This document shows, in pieces, positions 23,001 through 35,400 of a stretch of DNA of 64,000 bases; position 1 is the first letter of the stretch, and each line of letters begins with the position of its first letter. Where the stretch lies: positions 10,166,182-10,230,181 of the forward strand of contig OY848920.1 of NCBI GenBank assembly GCA_963693285.1, given 5' to 3'. Under the pieces are notes generated by a model, which saw only the letters and a list, made by a program, of their open reading frames with translations, did no database searches and was not told where the DNA came from. Origin of the DNA: Xestospongia muta (Eukaryota; Porifera; Demospongiae; Haplosclerida; Petrosiidae). Made by a program: the position numbers and the translations under genes.

Positions 23001-24104
23001 TACCATAATCCTTCAACACATCCTTACCACATGGCACATTGCTAGTAAATTTTAACACTACACTAGCAAATACTACAAGGTTACTATGGTTACTATGTAC
23101 AGCATGACGTATAGCTCTTAACAGGACAAACAATGCTTCTGCTTCAGACTGAGATTCTGCAATACTTTTTACTGTAGACAATGTTAATTTTGAAATAACT
23201 TTCTCTCCACAGAGCATCTCTGCTACTCTAATAGGATATTGAAGAGATTGAGAGAGAGTACCATAATGACAACGTAAAATGTCACTGGCATGATCTTCAC
23301 AACTACTATGACCTGTCATGACTACCTCTTGAACATTAGCTATTGTTGTCTGGTCTTCTGGAAATTTTTGACCTTTTAATAATGAAATGTCAAAATAAAT
23401 TATTAAAAATTAATGATCTCTCACTATATTCACTGATAATTCTTTCAGACAGAACTTTCATCTCCTCAAACTTGGACAGTACTGTAGCTACTACTTTCAA
23501 CTTCTTGTGATCTGAAGATACTGCTGTATGTATAGCAGATAACAGAGTTGTCTTCTTCTCATTCAGAATACCCTCCATTGTCTCCATTACATCAAGTGTT
23601 TCTTCACTGATACATCTCTCACTAAATAAGAGCTGGGACACTTTTACAGGATTGATCAGACACTGTGATAGTGTATCAGTATGGTGCCAAAGAATAATAA
23701 TTGCTTCAGTAGCTGAGGAGTCCATTCCTGTAATAACAATAATGACACACACACTATCTTATCAACCAGATTCACTCACCATCAGAGATACAACATTTTC
23801 TTAACATGACCAGCTCATACTCATGAGCAATAGTGTTTTCTTCAATAACCTTCTTCTTCAAAGCATCTACCACTTGTCTTCTGGTAGCATCAGGTTTGGT
23901 ATCTAACCACAACTCAAACATTTTTGTTGTTTTATATGTGGAGTCATCTGGTAGCTTGTGAATATCTTCCAATTTCTTAGGATCCAGTTTTAACTGGATT
24001 CCCAACTGATACCATTTACTACCAATACGAATATGTTCACATAATTCATCAAGAGTTGGTTTCTCATCTAATAACTTCTCAAAAGAAAGATTTCTTGCAG
24101 TCAT
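20020..24104 (-). CDS. U3: intact 1,040-aa death domain-CARD-like x2-coiled coil-LRR protein (type B)
   Basis: Thirteen exons are in phase: 24104-23780, 23727-23425, 23372-23004, 22959-22897, 22850-22797, 22732-22700, 22650-21977, 21918-21801, 21715-21653, 21561-21424, 21379-21272, 21225-21145 and 20813-20020 (3,123 nt). Domain order is as in U2, but the middle cassette is a different type. The second CARD-like domain ends FTSNVPCGKDVLKDY, the linker has three short exons rich in Ser and Thr, and the unnamed domain begins DNVLKEVTIPRKFGPIFG with only moderate similarity to type A. The flanking exons (1, 2 and 7-12) are close to those of U2, so the cassette has been exchanged as a block. The LRR exon carries its own set of variable surface residues (YIQDTS, TLQLDS, LLLWN). 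Confidence 0.88.
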
Positions 24105-24214
24105 TGCTTCTTCGTTGTAGACAATACGCCCACTAGTGACCTTTTGGGTGGGGCTAACGTAGTACCACACCTTCTAGTGTTTTTAACCTTTTTGTTAATC
24201 TGCAAAGCTTCTAA

Positions 24215-24290
24215 TGTCTTCAGACGATATCAAGGAAATTAATGTTATTGTTCTAGGAGACACAAGTATCATAAAAATACACGTTGTTAA
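24215..24290 (+). pseudogene. RABL3-like exon 1 stub, copy 3
   Basis: The sequence still begins ATGTCTTCAGAC and reads MSSDDIKEINVIVLGDT, then runs within about 30 bp into the sequence that normally follows an LRR stop codon. Everything downstream of RABL3-like exon 1 has been deleted, bringing U4 within 220 bp of the start of U3. Confidence 0.7.
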
Positions 24291-24325
24291 TAAAAGATTA
24301 AGAATAAACAACAAACTACTTACTA

Positions 24326-25667
24326 TTACCAGAACACAAGTCTGTCTTTAATAACTTGATAACTGTCTAACTTCTTACAATACTCTTTATGTTCTTTTGA
24401 TAAGTGTAGTTCTCTTATTGTAGTATTTTTAGTTAGTGATGTGCATATTGTCTTGATATCATCATTGTTAAGTGAAGTATCATAGAGATATAGTCTTGTC
24501 AATGATGTAGTAGTTTGTATTAGATCTGCTATTGCACTGGTACTAACTGAAGTGATCTGATGATTACCTCCGATGTGCAACTTAGTCAATGTTTGGTTTT
24601 TAGTAAGTCCTTCACAGATATATTGGACTCCATTATCAGTGATGTTACAGTTGTAGAGATATAGTACTTTTAAAGTTGTATTAGTTGCTAACATAGTAGA
24701 TAAGTGAGTCATATCTTCATCTGTGATATCGGTAACATTATACAACACTAACTCCTCAAGTGTTCTATTATTAAAGAGACTATCACTGACTTTTTTGATA
24801 CCACCAGTAAGTGAAGAGGAGTACAGCACTAGTCTCTTTACTGTTTTATTAGTTTTTAGTATCTCTGATAATATCAATACACACTTACTGTCCAATGAAG
24901 TGTTCTCAATATCAAGACTCCACACTGTACACTTATTGAGATTGTTGATAATAACTGCAGTACTTTCAGGAGATGATGAGATGAGACGAATACTCCATTC
25001 TTTTCCTGTTTGTTGTTCTTTTATTAATTTACTTATAACATCTTCACTTTCTACTACACTTGGTCCAGTGAGTCTAACAATATTGCGATGATGATACCTC
25101 CGAACACTTCCAGTGTCTCCTGTTATAAAATAGAGTTAGTACATAGTATAGTACACACATAGTAATGTATACTATAACACACTACAATACACAGATAACA
25201 CACTAAAGAAGAAAGGAAGCCATTACTGTTTACTGAATTTTTGTCAAGGAAAATAATACCTTATCTAAAATATCATCAGTTATTTAAAAAGACTAAGGTT
25301 CGGTTTGTATTAAAGGACAATTTACAAATTAAACATTTGTAAATAAATTTTTGGGTACATTTTACTTAGACTATTATTATGGATTTTCTTTTAAAGCAAT
25401 TAGTCTCATTCTCAGATGCTCACTTGCTTATTGCAACTGCATACAAGAAGCAACATTTTTTAAGGGCATTATTAAATGTTATTGTCTTATGAGAGAAGTC
25501 TATTGCTATTAAGAAATAACTGTTAGGATCACAATTATAAGATGCCATTTTTATAATAATATTATCTTGTTTGCAGTTATCATAGCTAACAATGACATTT
25601 GTTCAAAGATACATACTTTCATTTGACTCTTTATCATCAGAATCCTTCAATATGTCATCTGGAGACT
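24326..25667 (-). pseudogene. U4: LRR exon and acidic linker exon only
   Basis: LRR exon 25119-24326 is open for its full 794 nt and ends in the usual TAA. A short acidic exon, 25667-25617, reads ESPDDILKDSDDKES and ends before a GTATGT donor; U6 and U7 have the same extra exon. No coiled-coil, unnamed-domain or death-domain exon is found upstream. The sequence to the right is unrelated and carries a transposon at 25,959. U4 is a 5'-truncated member, although its LRR exon is nearly identical to that of U6. Confidence 0.75.
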
Positions 25668-25958
25668 CTATTGATAAGACATTTACATTAAAATAAACCG
25701 AGATTATTCATAATTTTAATATTTATAATTTAAGGATTATCAATATATATTACTGACAACACTATCACTTTGTGGTAGTAATTTATGACATCGTCATGAC
25801 ATCATTCAGTACAACCATTACTATAATCATCACAGGAACGAAGCACTTAATATTTATAAATTCATTGATTATTTTGGTCGATCACGAGAACACTATTGTC
25901 GTCACATGAACGATCAGAATCATCTGTCATGTGTTGCTTAAACTTGCTTTATATTATA

Positions 25959-26253
25959 GGCAGTGACTAAAGACCCGGTACCAGACCTGCATTAATAACG
26001 CTGCAGTGCCGGAATGAGATCACGTGATGTGTACGCTTTCACGCGCGCTAGCACCTGTAGTTGCGAGAGTTAGTGAAACCGAGACCACATGAACGTGGCT
26101 ATGGAAGCCCAGATCACAGCAAGATTCTTTGTTGGACAGCGTTTTGGGTCATTCAATGAACTACAGACACATCTAAAGCGATATAAAAAGGATCTCATGC
26201 CGGCACTGCAACGTTATTAATGCAGGTCTGGTACCGGGTCTCTAGCCGCTGCC
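25959..26253 (+). mobile_element. MULE-type mini-element with a transposase N-terminal exon
   Basis: The 9-bp direct repeats TATATTATA at 25950-25958 and 26254-26262 bound a 295-bp element. Its ends are inverted repeats of about 65 bp (left GGCAGTGACTAAAGACCCGG, right complement GGCAGCGGCTAGAGACCCGG). A 9-bp duplication and long inverted repeats fit Mutator-like elements. Inside, 26101-26220 is a plus-strand frame of 39 codons (ITARFFVGQRFGSFNELQ, then LKRYKKD) resembling the N-terminus of MULE transposases. The base composition (CpG-rich, with GCGCGC) is unlike the surroundings, which suggests recent arrival. Confidence 0.75.
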
Positions 26254-26262
26254 TATATTATA

Positions 26263-28195
26263 ATAATGGAGTAATGATAAAGTATTCAAGGTAAGATAGT
26301 ATGTTAATGAAGCTATTGTTGGTTGAGTATAGATTGTGTTAGACTTATGATGTGTTTTGTCTTGTTTTCTTAGATGTTGAGCACGTGTTACAATAAAATT
26401 CAGAATTGGGAGGATATTTGATGTTAACACAGATCCTATTGAATGTAAGTGAAGTTATTGTAATTGTATATTTGGAACAAAGATTATTAAAGGACAAAAG
26501 ATGTTTAGTTTATACATTCTTTGGCTTGATAAACATATCAGTGATACCACTCTTCACATAGTCACATTGTATCATATTCATTGTTGTACAAACATTGTAA
26601 CATAATTTACAGACCCATTCACATTTCTTTTCATTTACTATATCAAAAAACATGTAAAATAATTCGTTACATTGTATATATTGATATACCTCTATGTAGT
26701 AATTCATACCAGACATGATCAGTGAAATAATGCTTAAATCATTAATAGTATTGTCATTGATTCATCAGGTAATAATGTTAAAAGGGTATTTGTTGAATTT
26801 CTATGACACAAGAATTATATGTAGTGTAGTAACAAATTCATTGTTCATTGTTCATAGTATCAACTATTATCCTCATGCAACAGCTTTTCATTATTTACAG
26901 TTTTGATCTCATTATCACATCTAAAATATATGGTGTTAATTATATCAGGTGTTAATAACAGGATTATATCCAGTACTTTGAACTAATACTGGAGTCATCA
27001 AGTGATTGAGTATTAAGACCTGATCAATGAGTTTGTTAGTACTTCAAATTATTGTCATTAATGTGTTCATGTGAGAGAAGACCAGGAGGTACTCCACTGC
27101 TATCTTTCCAAGTACAAAAGAAGCTATAGTACAACTGATGGTAGATAACACAACTGAACCTTTAGTCTATAATGAGACAAGGTATGTAGTAAAATTAGTA
27201 ATAGATGTTTAAAATTACGCATGATAATCTGTTAAAATTGTAAATCAATCCTTCCTGTATGATCAAGTAGTATATTTTATTAGTCTACCTCAAATTTAAA
27301 ATATATAGTAACAGCTGGTACTACTTTATAGGTAAGATAAATTACACGTTAAGAAATCAGATAAAACAGAACATTCTAAAATATAACAGATATATTAAAA
27401 TGAATAATTCTTACACTCTATCTTAAGAGACATTGTGATATTAATGATGTCATTATTACCTCAATATAATAATATATGATGTCATTACCTTAATGGCTGA
27501 TATATGGAGGGAGAGAGAGGGTAATAATTGCTTCCAATTACTTTAACTCACTTCACATAATATTCCACATTTAATATACTGTATCCAGTTTAAGGTTAAA
27601 GGTTTATTTACAAATTATTCCTCTCTTGTCCTCAATAGAATCTCCTTTACAATAGTGATATGTACATTGTTCATAGAATATAGAGTAAGTTGAGGTCAAT
27701 TAACATCATCCCATCATTTATTATGTTAGTGAGCAAACTTCTCTATATCAGAAATATCTAACTTGATCAATTGAACTTACTTTAATAGTCTAGTTATATT
27801 ATTAATGTGTAGTCTTCTACCTCATCTGAAAATAAAAAAGGAAGTGTTGACTTCTCTACTTTCAGTTAAGAAAATTGTTTATAAGTTGTTTTTTACAAAC
27901 ACTCTTCAGAAAGTCAAACAAAATCTCCACAAAGGGTTAAAAATGAGACCACACCCATAAATAATTAACTCACAAGCGCCAAATGAGTCGTGAAATGACC
28001 AGTTGTCAGGGAGCAAAAAAGTGCGACGTTAGAGAAGTAAGTGTTTGGGTTTAGGGTTTATTTTTATTGTCTATTAGTTTTGTTAGGGAAATAAATTGTT
28101 AATCAAAAAAGAGAAGATAATGTCAAGTGAAATTTAAAAAGAAAATAAAAGTGAGCGAGAAGACAGATTAAGAATAAACAACAAACTACTTACTG
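26263..28195. other. Intergenic sequence between U4 and U5
   Basis: From 26,263 to 26,940 the sequence is not shared with other units. A minus-strand 68-codon frame (26716-26510) contains CEWVCKLCYN, faintly like a BED finger, but is too short to support. From about 26,940 it matches the FKBP 3' flank, and from about 27,085 the recurrent array flank, including the exon-like AIFPSTKEAIVQLMV stretch. The FKBP gene body itself is absent here. Confidence 0.45.
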
Positions 28196-31100
28196 TTACA
28201 CGAACACAAGTCTGTCTTTAATAACTTGATAACTGTCTAACTTCTTACAATACTCTTTATGTTCTCTTGATAAGTATAGTTTCCTTATTGTAGTATTTTT
28301 AGTTAGTGATGTGCATATTGTCTTGATATCATCATTGTTCAGTGAAGTATAGTAGAGAGATAGTGTTATCAGTGATGTAGTAGTTTGTATTAGATCTGCT
28401 ATTGTACTGGTACTAACTGAAGTGATCTGATGATTATGACTGATGTTCAATGTAGTCAATGTTTGGTTTTTAGTAAGTCCTTCACAGATATATCGGACTC
28501 CATTATCAGTGATGTTACAGTTGGAGAGACGTAGTTCTTTTAAAGTTGTATTAGTTGCTAACATAGTAGATAAGCGAGTCATATCTTCATCTGTGATACC
28601 AGTAACATTATACAACTCTAACAGTTCAAGTGTTTCATTATTACAGAGACTATCACTGACTTGTTTGATACCACAAGTAAGTGAAGAGGAGTGCAGCTCT
28701 AGTCTCTTTATTGTTTTATTAGTTTTTAGTATCTCTGATAATATCGATACACACTTATTGTCCAATGAAGTGTCACATATATAAAGTCTCCACACTGTAC
28801 ACTTATTAAGATTGTTTATAATAACTGCAGTACTTTCAAGAGATGATGAGGAGAGACTAATACTCCATTCTTTTCCTGTTTGTTGTTCTTTTATTAATTT
28901 ACTTATAACATCTTCAGTTTGTGCTAAACTTGGTCTAGTGAGCCGTACACTATTGTCATCATCATACCACTGAACACTTCCAGTGTCTCCTGTTATAAAA
29001 CAGAGTTAGTATATAGTATAGTACACACATAGTAATATATACTATAACACACTACAATACACAGACAACACACTGAAGAAGAAAGGAAGCCATTACTGTT
29101 TACAGAATATGGTTACTATGGCAACGAGCTAATAGAAGCGGGGCTTATTATTAAATTTTGCTAACAAAAAGAGACTACTGAGTGTTGATATTACTACAGA
29201 ACAATAAATATAATTCTATCATTGCTATCATATTAACTAAAGGATTGTATTAGTATATTACATCAATAAACATTCTTTTTATTTTGTTGTGATAATACAA
29301 ATTATAATATAACCTACTTGGATGAGGCAATGAACTGTCTTCTTTATCATCAACTGAACCCTTTAACTGATCTTTTAACTCTGATATTGGTAGAGATTCT
29401 ACAAGAGTATTATAAGACTATTTATATATATTGAATAGTACTACCTGTAGTTTCAGTGATAAGTGATGTCTCTTCCTGACTGGACTGTGTTTGAGTCTCC
29501 TCAAGTCCTTGATCAGTTACTGGTTTACGAGTCTTTGGTATGAATGCTAGATCTAGTAACAATGTCATATAATGAGAAGTGACTAATACCAGTTACCTTT
29601 CAAGCTCTGCTTTAACTCCTCAATCTGTTGGTCTCTCTCCCTTAGTTGCAAAGTCAACGACGTTATTATTTCTTGTAGTGTCTCTAGCTCTTTCTGTCTC
29701 TCAGTAGACACTGACAGTATATTCTTCTCAATAGCTTTATATAAAATGAGAAGAAAATTAATCATTAATATATTATGTAAAATACTGACAACATTGGACT
29801 TGTGATTGCTGTTGTATTAATTTACCTTCCTTTGTTTTCACAAGTGACGTCAAATGTTCAATTGTCTTTTCTTTCATTTCTCTTGTTTCTATATAAAGGA
29901 ACATTAAGTTATTAATCAGATATATCATATAATAGACAGCTATTAAATAAAACAGTAGTTGTACACAATATACCTTCATTTTGTCTGATAATAGATGACA
30001 TTTGTATAGTCATCTTTTTCCGCATGGTTTGTTCTAGTTCCAGTTGACTTCTCAACTCCTTTGTGTTCTCTTCTACAATAGTTTTAACCTCCTATATATC
30101 AATAAACAACACATGTAGTAACTGTTGTCTAATACTACTCATCTCTTACCTTGTCTCTTCTATGATCATAAATGGTACAGTGACCAATTGTAAGTTGTAG
30201 TAATCCTCTCCTCTTCACTGAATCAAGAGTTTCCTGAGCTTTGGCAATAAGTAGAGTTGTTAGACTGAGTGGAAAAAAGCAGGTGACAATGATGGAGTTG
30301 CCTTTTGCTAAGTAACGAATCTCCACATCTCTTTCAAATGACTCTGAAAGGATATCCTTGATATCTTCTAATGTACAATCTTTAGGATTCCAGTTCAAAA
30401 CAAAGACTGCTGTCTCACATTGCAGAAGAGCAGGAGTGTTTGTAACTCTAAAACGTTCATTTAGACAAAGAGAAGCTTTTGTTTTTTTACAAAATGATTG
30501 AACAAAGTTCTTGTATGTTTGTATATGTGTCTCAGCTTCTTTGATTTTGAATCGTGTTACAATACCCTCTAAACAACTGATATTGATCAGTGTACAATGA
30601 TCATTAACAACATCTAGAACTTCATCAATGGAGTTAGAATGAGCTATTTGAGATTTGAGGTGGGAATAACCATCTCTAAGAAATCGTTTCAATTTATCCA
30701 GAGGTGGAGGTGTTATGTTGATAGCTTCTCGGATATTACTGAAGGCTATTGCATATTCTCTTTTAATTGATCCAAAAATAGGCCCAAACTTTCTAGGAAT
30801 CGTAACTTCCTTTAACACATTATCTACAATTAGTAACAATAAATAGTTCTCCTATATTCTTGTAATACTAACCTTGACTTGAAGCTGAACTGTTTTCATT
30901 TGAAACTGTAGATAATGTTAGGTCTAATAAGTGATCTTTCAATGACAATTTATCAATATAAATTATTACCTTGACTTAAACTGCTATCAACTGAAGCTAC
31001 TGATGTAGTAGTTGATGAATTATCTAATTTAACTCAATGATATTATGATCTTAATGTATCATATTATACCTTCACTAACTACAGTATTAATTGAGTGTTC

Positions 31101-32277
31101 ATCCAATATTGCATTATTAGGAAATGCCTTCTCTGTGTCAATATTAGTGTTATGATTATAAATCATATGTACTTACCATAATCCTTCAACACACCCTTAC
31201 CACATGGCACATTGCTAGTAAATTTTAACAGTACACTAGCAAATACTACAAGGTTACTATGGTTACTATGTACAGCATGACGTATAGCTCTTAACAGGAC
31301 AAACAATGCTTCTGCTTCAGACTGAGATTCTGCAATACTTTTTACTGTAGACAATGTTAATTTTGAAATAACTTTCTCTCCACAGAGCATCTCTGCTACT
31401 CTAATAGGATATTGAAGAGATTGAGAGAGAGTACCATAATGACAACGTAAAATGTCACTGGCATGATCTTCACAACTACTATGACCTGTCATGACTACCT
31501 CTTGAACATTAGCTATTGTTGTCTGGTCTTCTGGAAATTTTTGACCTTTTAATAATGAAATGTCAAAATAAATTATTAAAAATTAATGATCTCTCACTAT
31601 ATTCACTGATAATTCTTTCAGACAGAACTTTCATCTCCTCAAACTTGGACAGTACTGTAGCTACTACTTTCAACTTCTTGTGATCTGAAGATACTGCTGT
31701 ATGTATAGCAGACAACAGAGTTGTCTTCTTCTCATTCAGAATACCCTCCATTGTCTCCATTACATCAAGTGTTTCTTCACTGATACATCTCTCACTAAAT
31801 AAGAGCTGGGACACTTTTACAGGATTGATCAGACACTGTGATAGTGTATCAGTATGGTGCCAAAGAATAATAATTGCTTCAGTAGCTGAGGAGTCCATTC
31901 CTGTAATAACAATAATGACACAAACACTATCTTATCAACCAGATTCACTCACCATCAGAGATACAACATTTTCTTAACATGACCAGCTCATACTCATGAG
32001 CAATAGTGTTTTCTTCAATAACCTTCTTCTTCAAAGCATCTAACACTTGTCTTCTGGTAGCATCAGGTTTGGTATCTAACCACAACTCAAACATTTTTGT
32101 TGTTTTATATGTGGAGTCATCTGGTAGCTTGTGAATATCTTCCAATTTCTTAGGATCCAGTTTTAACTGGATTCCCAACTGATACCATTTACTACCAATA
32201 CGAATATGTTCACATAATTCATCAAGAGTTGGTTTCTCTTCTAATAACTTCTCAAAAGAAAGATTTCTTGCAGTCAT
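28196..32277 (-). CDS. U5: intact 1,040-aa death domain-CARD-like x2-coiled coil-LRR protein (type B)
   Basis: Exons are 32277-31953, 31900-31598, 31545-31177, 31132-31070, 31023-30970, 30905-30873, 30823-30150, 30091-29974, 29888-29826, 29734-29597, 29552-29445, 29398-29318 and 28989-28196, with the same lengths as U3 (3,123 nt). Most of the gene is displaced from U3 by a constant 8,173 bp, so it is a very recent tandem copy. The LRR exon, however, differs from U3 at the surface positions (YICDTS, RLELHS, LLELYN, ELRLSN). The adjacent U6 LRR exon, by contrast, is almost the same as that of U4. Confidence 0.88.
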
Positions 32278-32386
32278 TGCTTCTTCGTTGTAGACAATAC
32301 GCCCACTAGTGACCTTTTGGGTGGGGCTAACGTAGTACCACACCTTCTAGTGTTTTTAACCTTTTTGTTAATCTGCAAAGCTTCTA

Positions 32387-32463
32387 ATGTCTTCAGACGA
32401 TATCAAGGAAATTAATGTTATTGTTCTAGGAGACACAAGTATCATAAAAATACACGTTGTTAA
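32387..32463 (+). pseudogene. RABL3-like exon 1 stub, copy 4
   Basis: This is the same stub as 24215-24290, with ATGTCTTCAGAC and the VIVLGDT end, again cut off in front of LRR-gene flank. It is part of the 8.17-kb duplication. Confidence 0.7.
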
Positions 32464-32498
32464 TAAAAGATTAAGAATAAACAACAAACTACTTACTA

Positions 32499-35400
32499 TT
32501 ACCAGAACACAAGTCTGTCTTTAATAACTTGATAACTGTCTAACTTCTTACAATACTCTTTATGTTCTTTTGATAAGTGTAGTTCTCTTATTGTAGTATT
32601 TTTAGTTAGTGATGTGCATATTGTCTTGATATCATCATTGTTCAGTGAAGTATCGTAGAGATATAGTCTTGTCAATGATGTAGTAGTTTGTATTAGATCT
32701 GCTATTGTACTGGTACTAACTGAAGTGATCTGATGATTACCTCCGATGTGCAACTTAGTCAATGTTTGGTTTTTAGTAAGTCCTTCACAGATATATCGGA
32801 CTCCATTATCAGTGATGTTACAGTTGTAGAGATATAGTACTTTTAAAGTTGTATTAGTTGCTAATATAGTAGATAAGTGAGTCATATCTTCATCTGTGAT
32901 ATCGGTAACATTATACAACACTAACTCCTCAAGTGTTCTATTATTAAAGAGACTATCACTGACTTTTTTGATACCACCAGTAAGTGAAGAGGAGTACAGC
33001 ACTAGTCTCTTTACTGTTTTATTAGTTTTTAGTATCTCTGATAATATCGATACACACTTACTGTCCAATGAAGTGTTCTCAATATCAAGACTCCACACTG
33101 TACACTTATTGAGATTGTTGATAATAACTGCAGTACTTTCAGGAGATGATGAGATGAGACGAATACTCCATTCTTTTCCTGTTTGTTGTTCTTTTATTAA
33201 TTTACTTATAACATCTTCACTTTCTACTACACTTGGTCCAGTGAGTCTAACAATATTGCGATGATGATACCTCCGAACACTTCCAGTGTCTCCTGTTATA
33301 AAATAGAGTTAGTATATAGTATAGTACCATTACTGTTTACTGAATTTGGTCAAGGAAAATAATACCTTATCTAATATAATCATCAGTTATTTAAAAAGAC
33401 TAAGATATCAGTTTGCATTGAAGGACAATTTACAAATTAAACATTTGTAAATAAATTTTTGGGTACAGTTTACTTAGACTATTATTATGAATTTTCTTTT
33501 AAAGCAATTAGTCTCATTCTCAGATGCTCACTTGCTTATTGCAACTGCATACAAGAAGCAACATTTTTTAAGGGCATTATTAAATGTTATTGTCTTATGA
33601 GAGAAGTCTATTGCTATTAAGAAATAACTGTTAGCATCATAATTATAAGATGCCATTTTTATAATAATTATGATCTTGTTTGCAGTTATCATAGCTAACA
33701 ATGACATTTGTTCCAAGATACATACCTTCATTTGACTCTTTATCCTCTGACTCTTTATCATCAGAATCCTTCAATATGTCATCTGGAGACTCTATTGATA
33801 AGACATTTACATTAGAATAAACCAAGATTATTCATAATTTTAATATTTATAATTTAAGGATTATCAATATATTATTACTGACAACACTATCACTTTGTGG
33901 TAGTAATTTATGACTGAATTATGACATCATTCAGTACAACCATTACTAGTAGACAAATAAATTACTGTAATGATACTAACATTGAAGAATGTAATGGATT
34001 GTATTAGTATATTACATCAATAAACATTCTTTTTACTTTGTTATAATGATACAAATTACAATATAACCTACTTGGATGAGGTAATGAACTGTCTTCTTTA
34101 TCATCAACTGAACCCTTTAACTGATCTTTTAACTCTGATATTGGTAGAGATTTGAGAGTATTATAAGACTATTTATATATATTGAATAGTACTACCTGTA
34201 GTTTCAATGATAAGTGATGTCTCTTCCTGACTGGACTGTGTTTGAGTCTCCTCAAGTCCTTGATCAGTTACTGGTTTATGAGTCTTTAGTATGAACTCTA
34301 AATCTACCAACAATGTCATATAATGAGAAGTGACTAATACCAGTTACCTTTCAAGCTCTGCTTTAACTCCTCAATCTGTTGGTCTCTCTCCCTTAGTTGT
34401 AAAGTCAATGACGTTATTATTTCTTGTAGTGTCTCTAGTTCTTTCTGTCTCTCAGCAGACACTAACAGTATATTCTTCTCAATAGCTTTATATAAAATGA
34501 GAAGAAAATTGATCACTAATATATTATGTAAGATAATGACAACATTGGACTTGTGATTGCTGTTGTATTAATTTACCTTCCTTTGTTTTCACAAGTGATG
34601 TCAAATTTTCAATTGTTTTTTCTTTCATTTCTCTTGTTTCTATATAAAAGAACATTAAGCTATTAATCAGATATATCATATAATAGACAGCTATTAAATA
34701 AAACAGTAGTTGTACACAATATACCTTCATTTTGTCTGACAATAGATGACATTTGTATAGTCATCTTTTTCCGCATGGTTTGTTCTAGTTCCAGTCTACT
34801 TCTCAACTCCTTTGTATTCTCTTCTACAATAGCTCTAACCTCCTATATATCAATAAACAACACATGTAGTAACTGTTGTCTAATACTACTCATCTCTTAC
34901 CTTGTCTCTTCTATGATCATAAATGGTACAGTGACCAACTGTAAGTTGTAGTAATCCTCTCCTCTTCAATGATTCAAGAGTCTCCTGAGTTTTGGCAATA
35001 AGTAAAGTTGTCAGACTGAGTGGAAAGGTACAGGTCATGATGATGGAGTTACCCTCAGTCACAATAATTACTTTAACTCTTTTATTTAATCGTTCAAAGG
35101 CAACTGACAAAAGGTTTTTAATGTCAGTCAGCGAAGTCTTGTCAGGATCCCATTCAAGAACAAATTTAGCAGTCTCGCATTTCAGAGGAGAACTGTTGGA
35201 CACCACAAGAGATTCCTGGAGGCTTAAACGTGTTGTTACTGTATGACAAAACTCTTCAATAGCATCTTCATAAATTTTAATGTGAACATCAGCTTTTGTA
35301 ATAGTAAATCTCTTGGCAATAGCTTTTAAAATACCAATGTCAATCAATGTACATTTCTCTTTAACAATTTCCAGTATGTCATCAAGTGTATGACTGCTAG

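Noticed and set aside
26510..26716. BED-type zinc-finger fragment (CEWVCKLCYN)
   Set aside because: Only one Cys pair and no histidine pair in register; single short frame without a homologue in the window.
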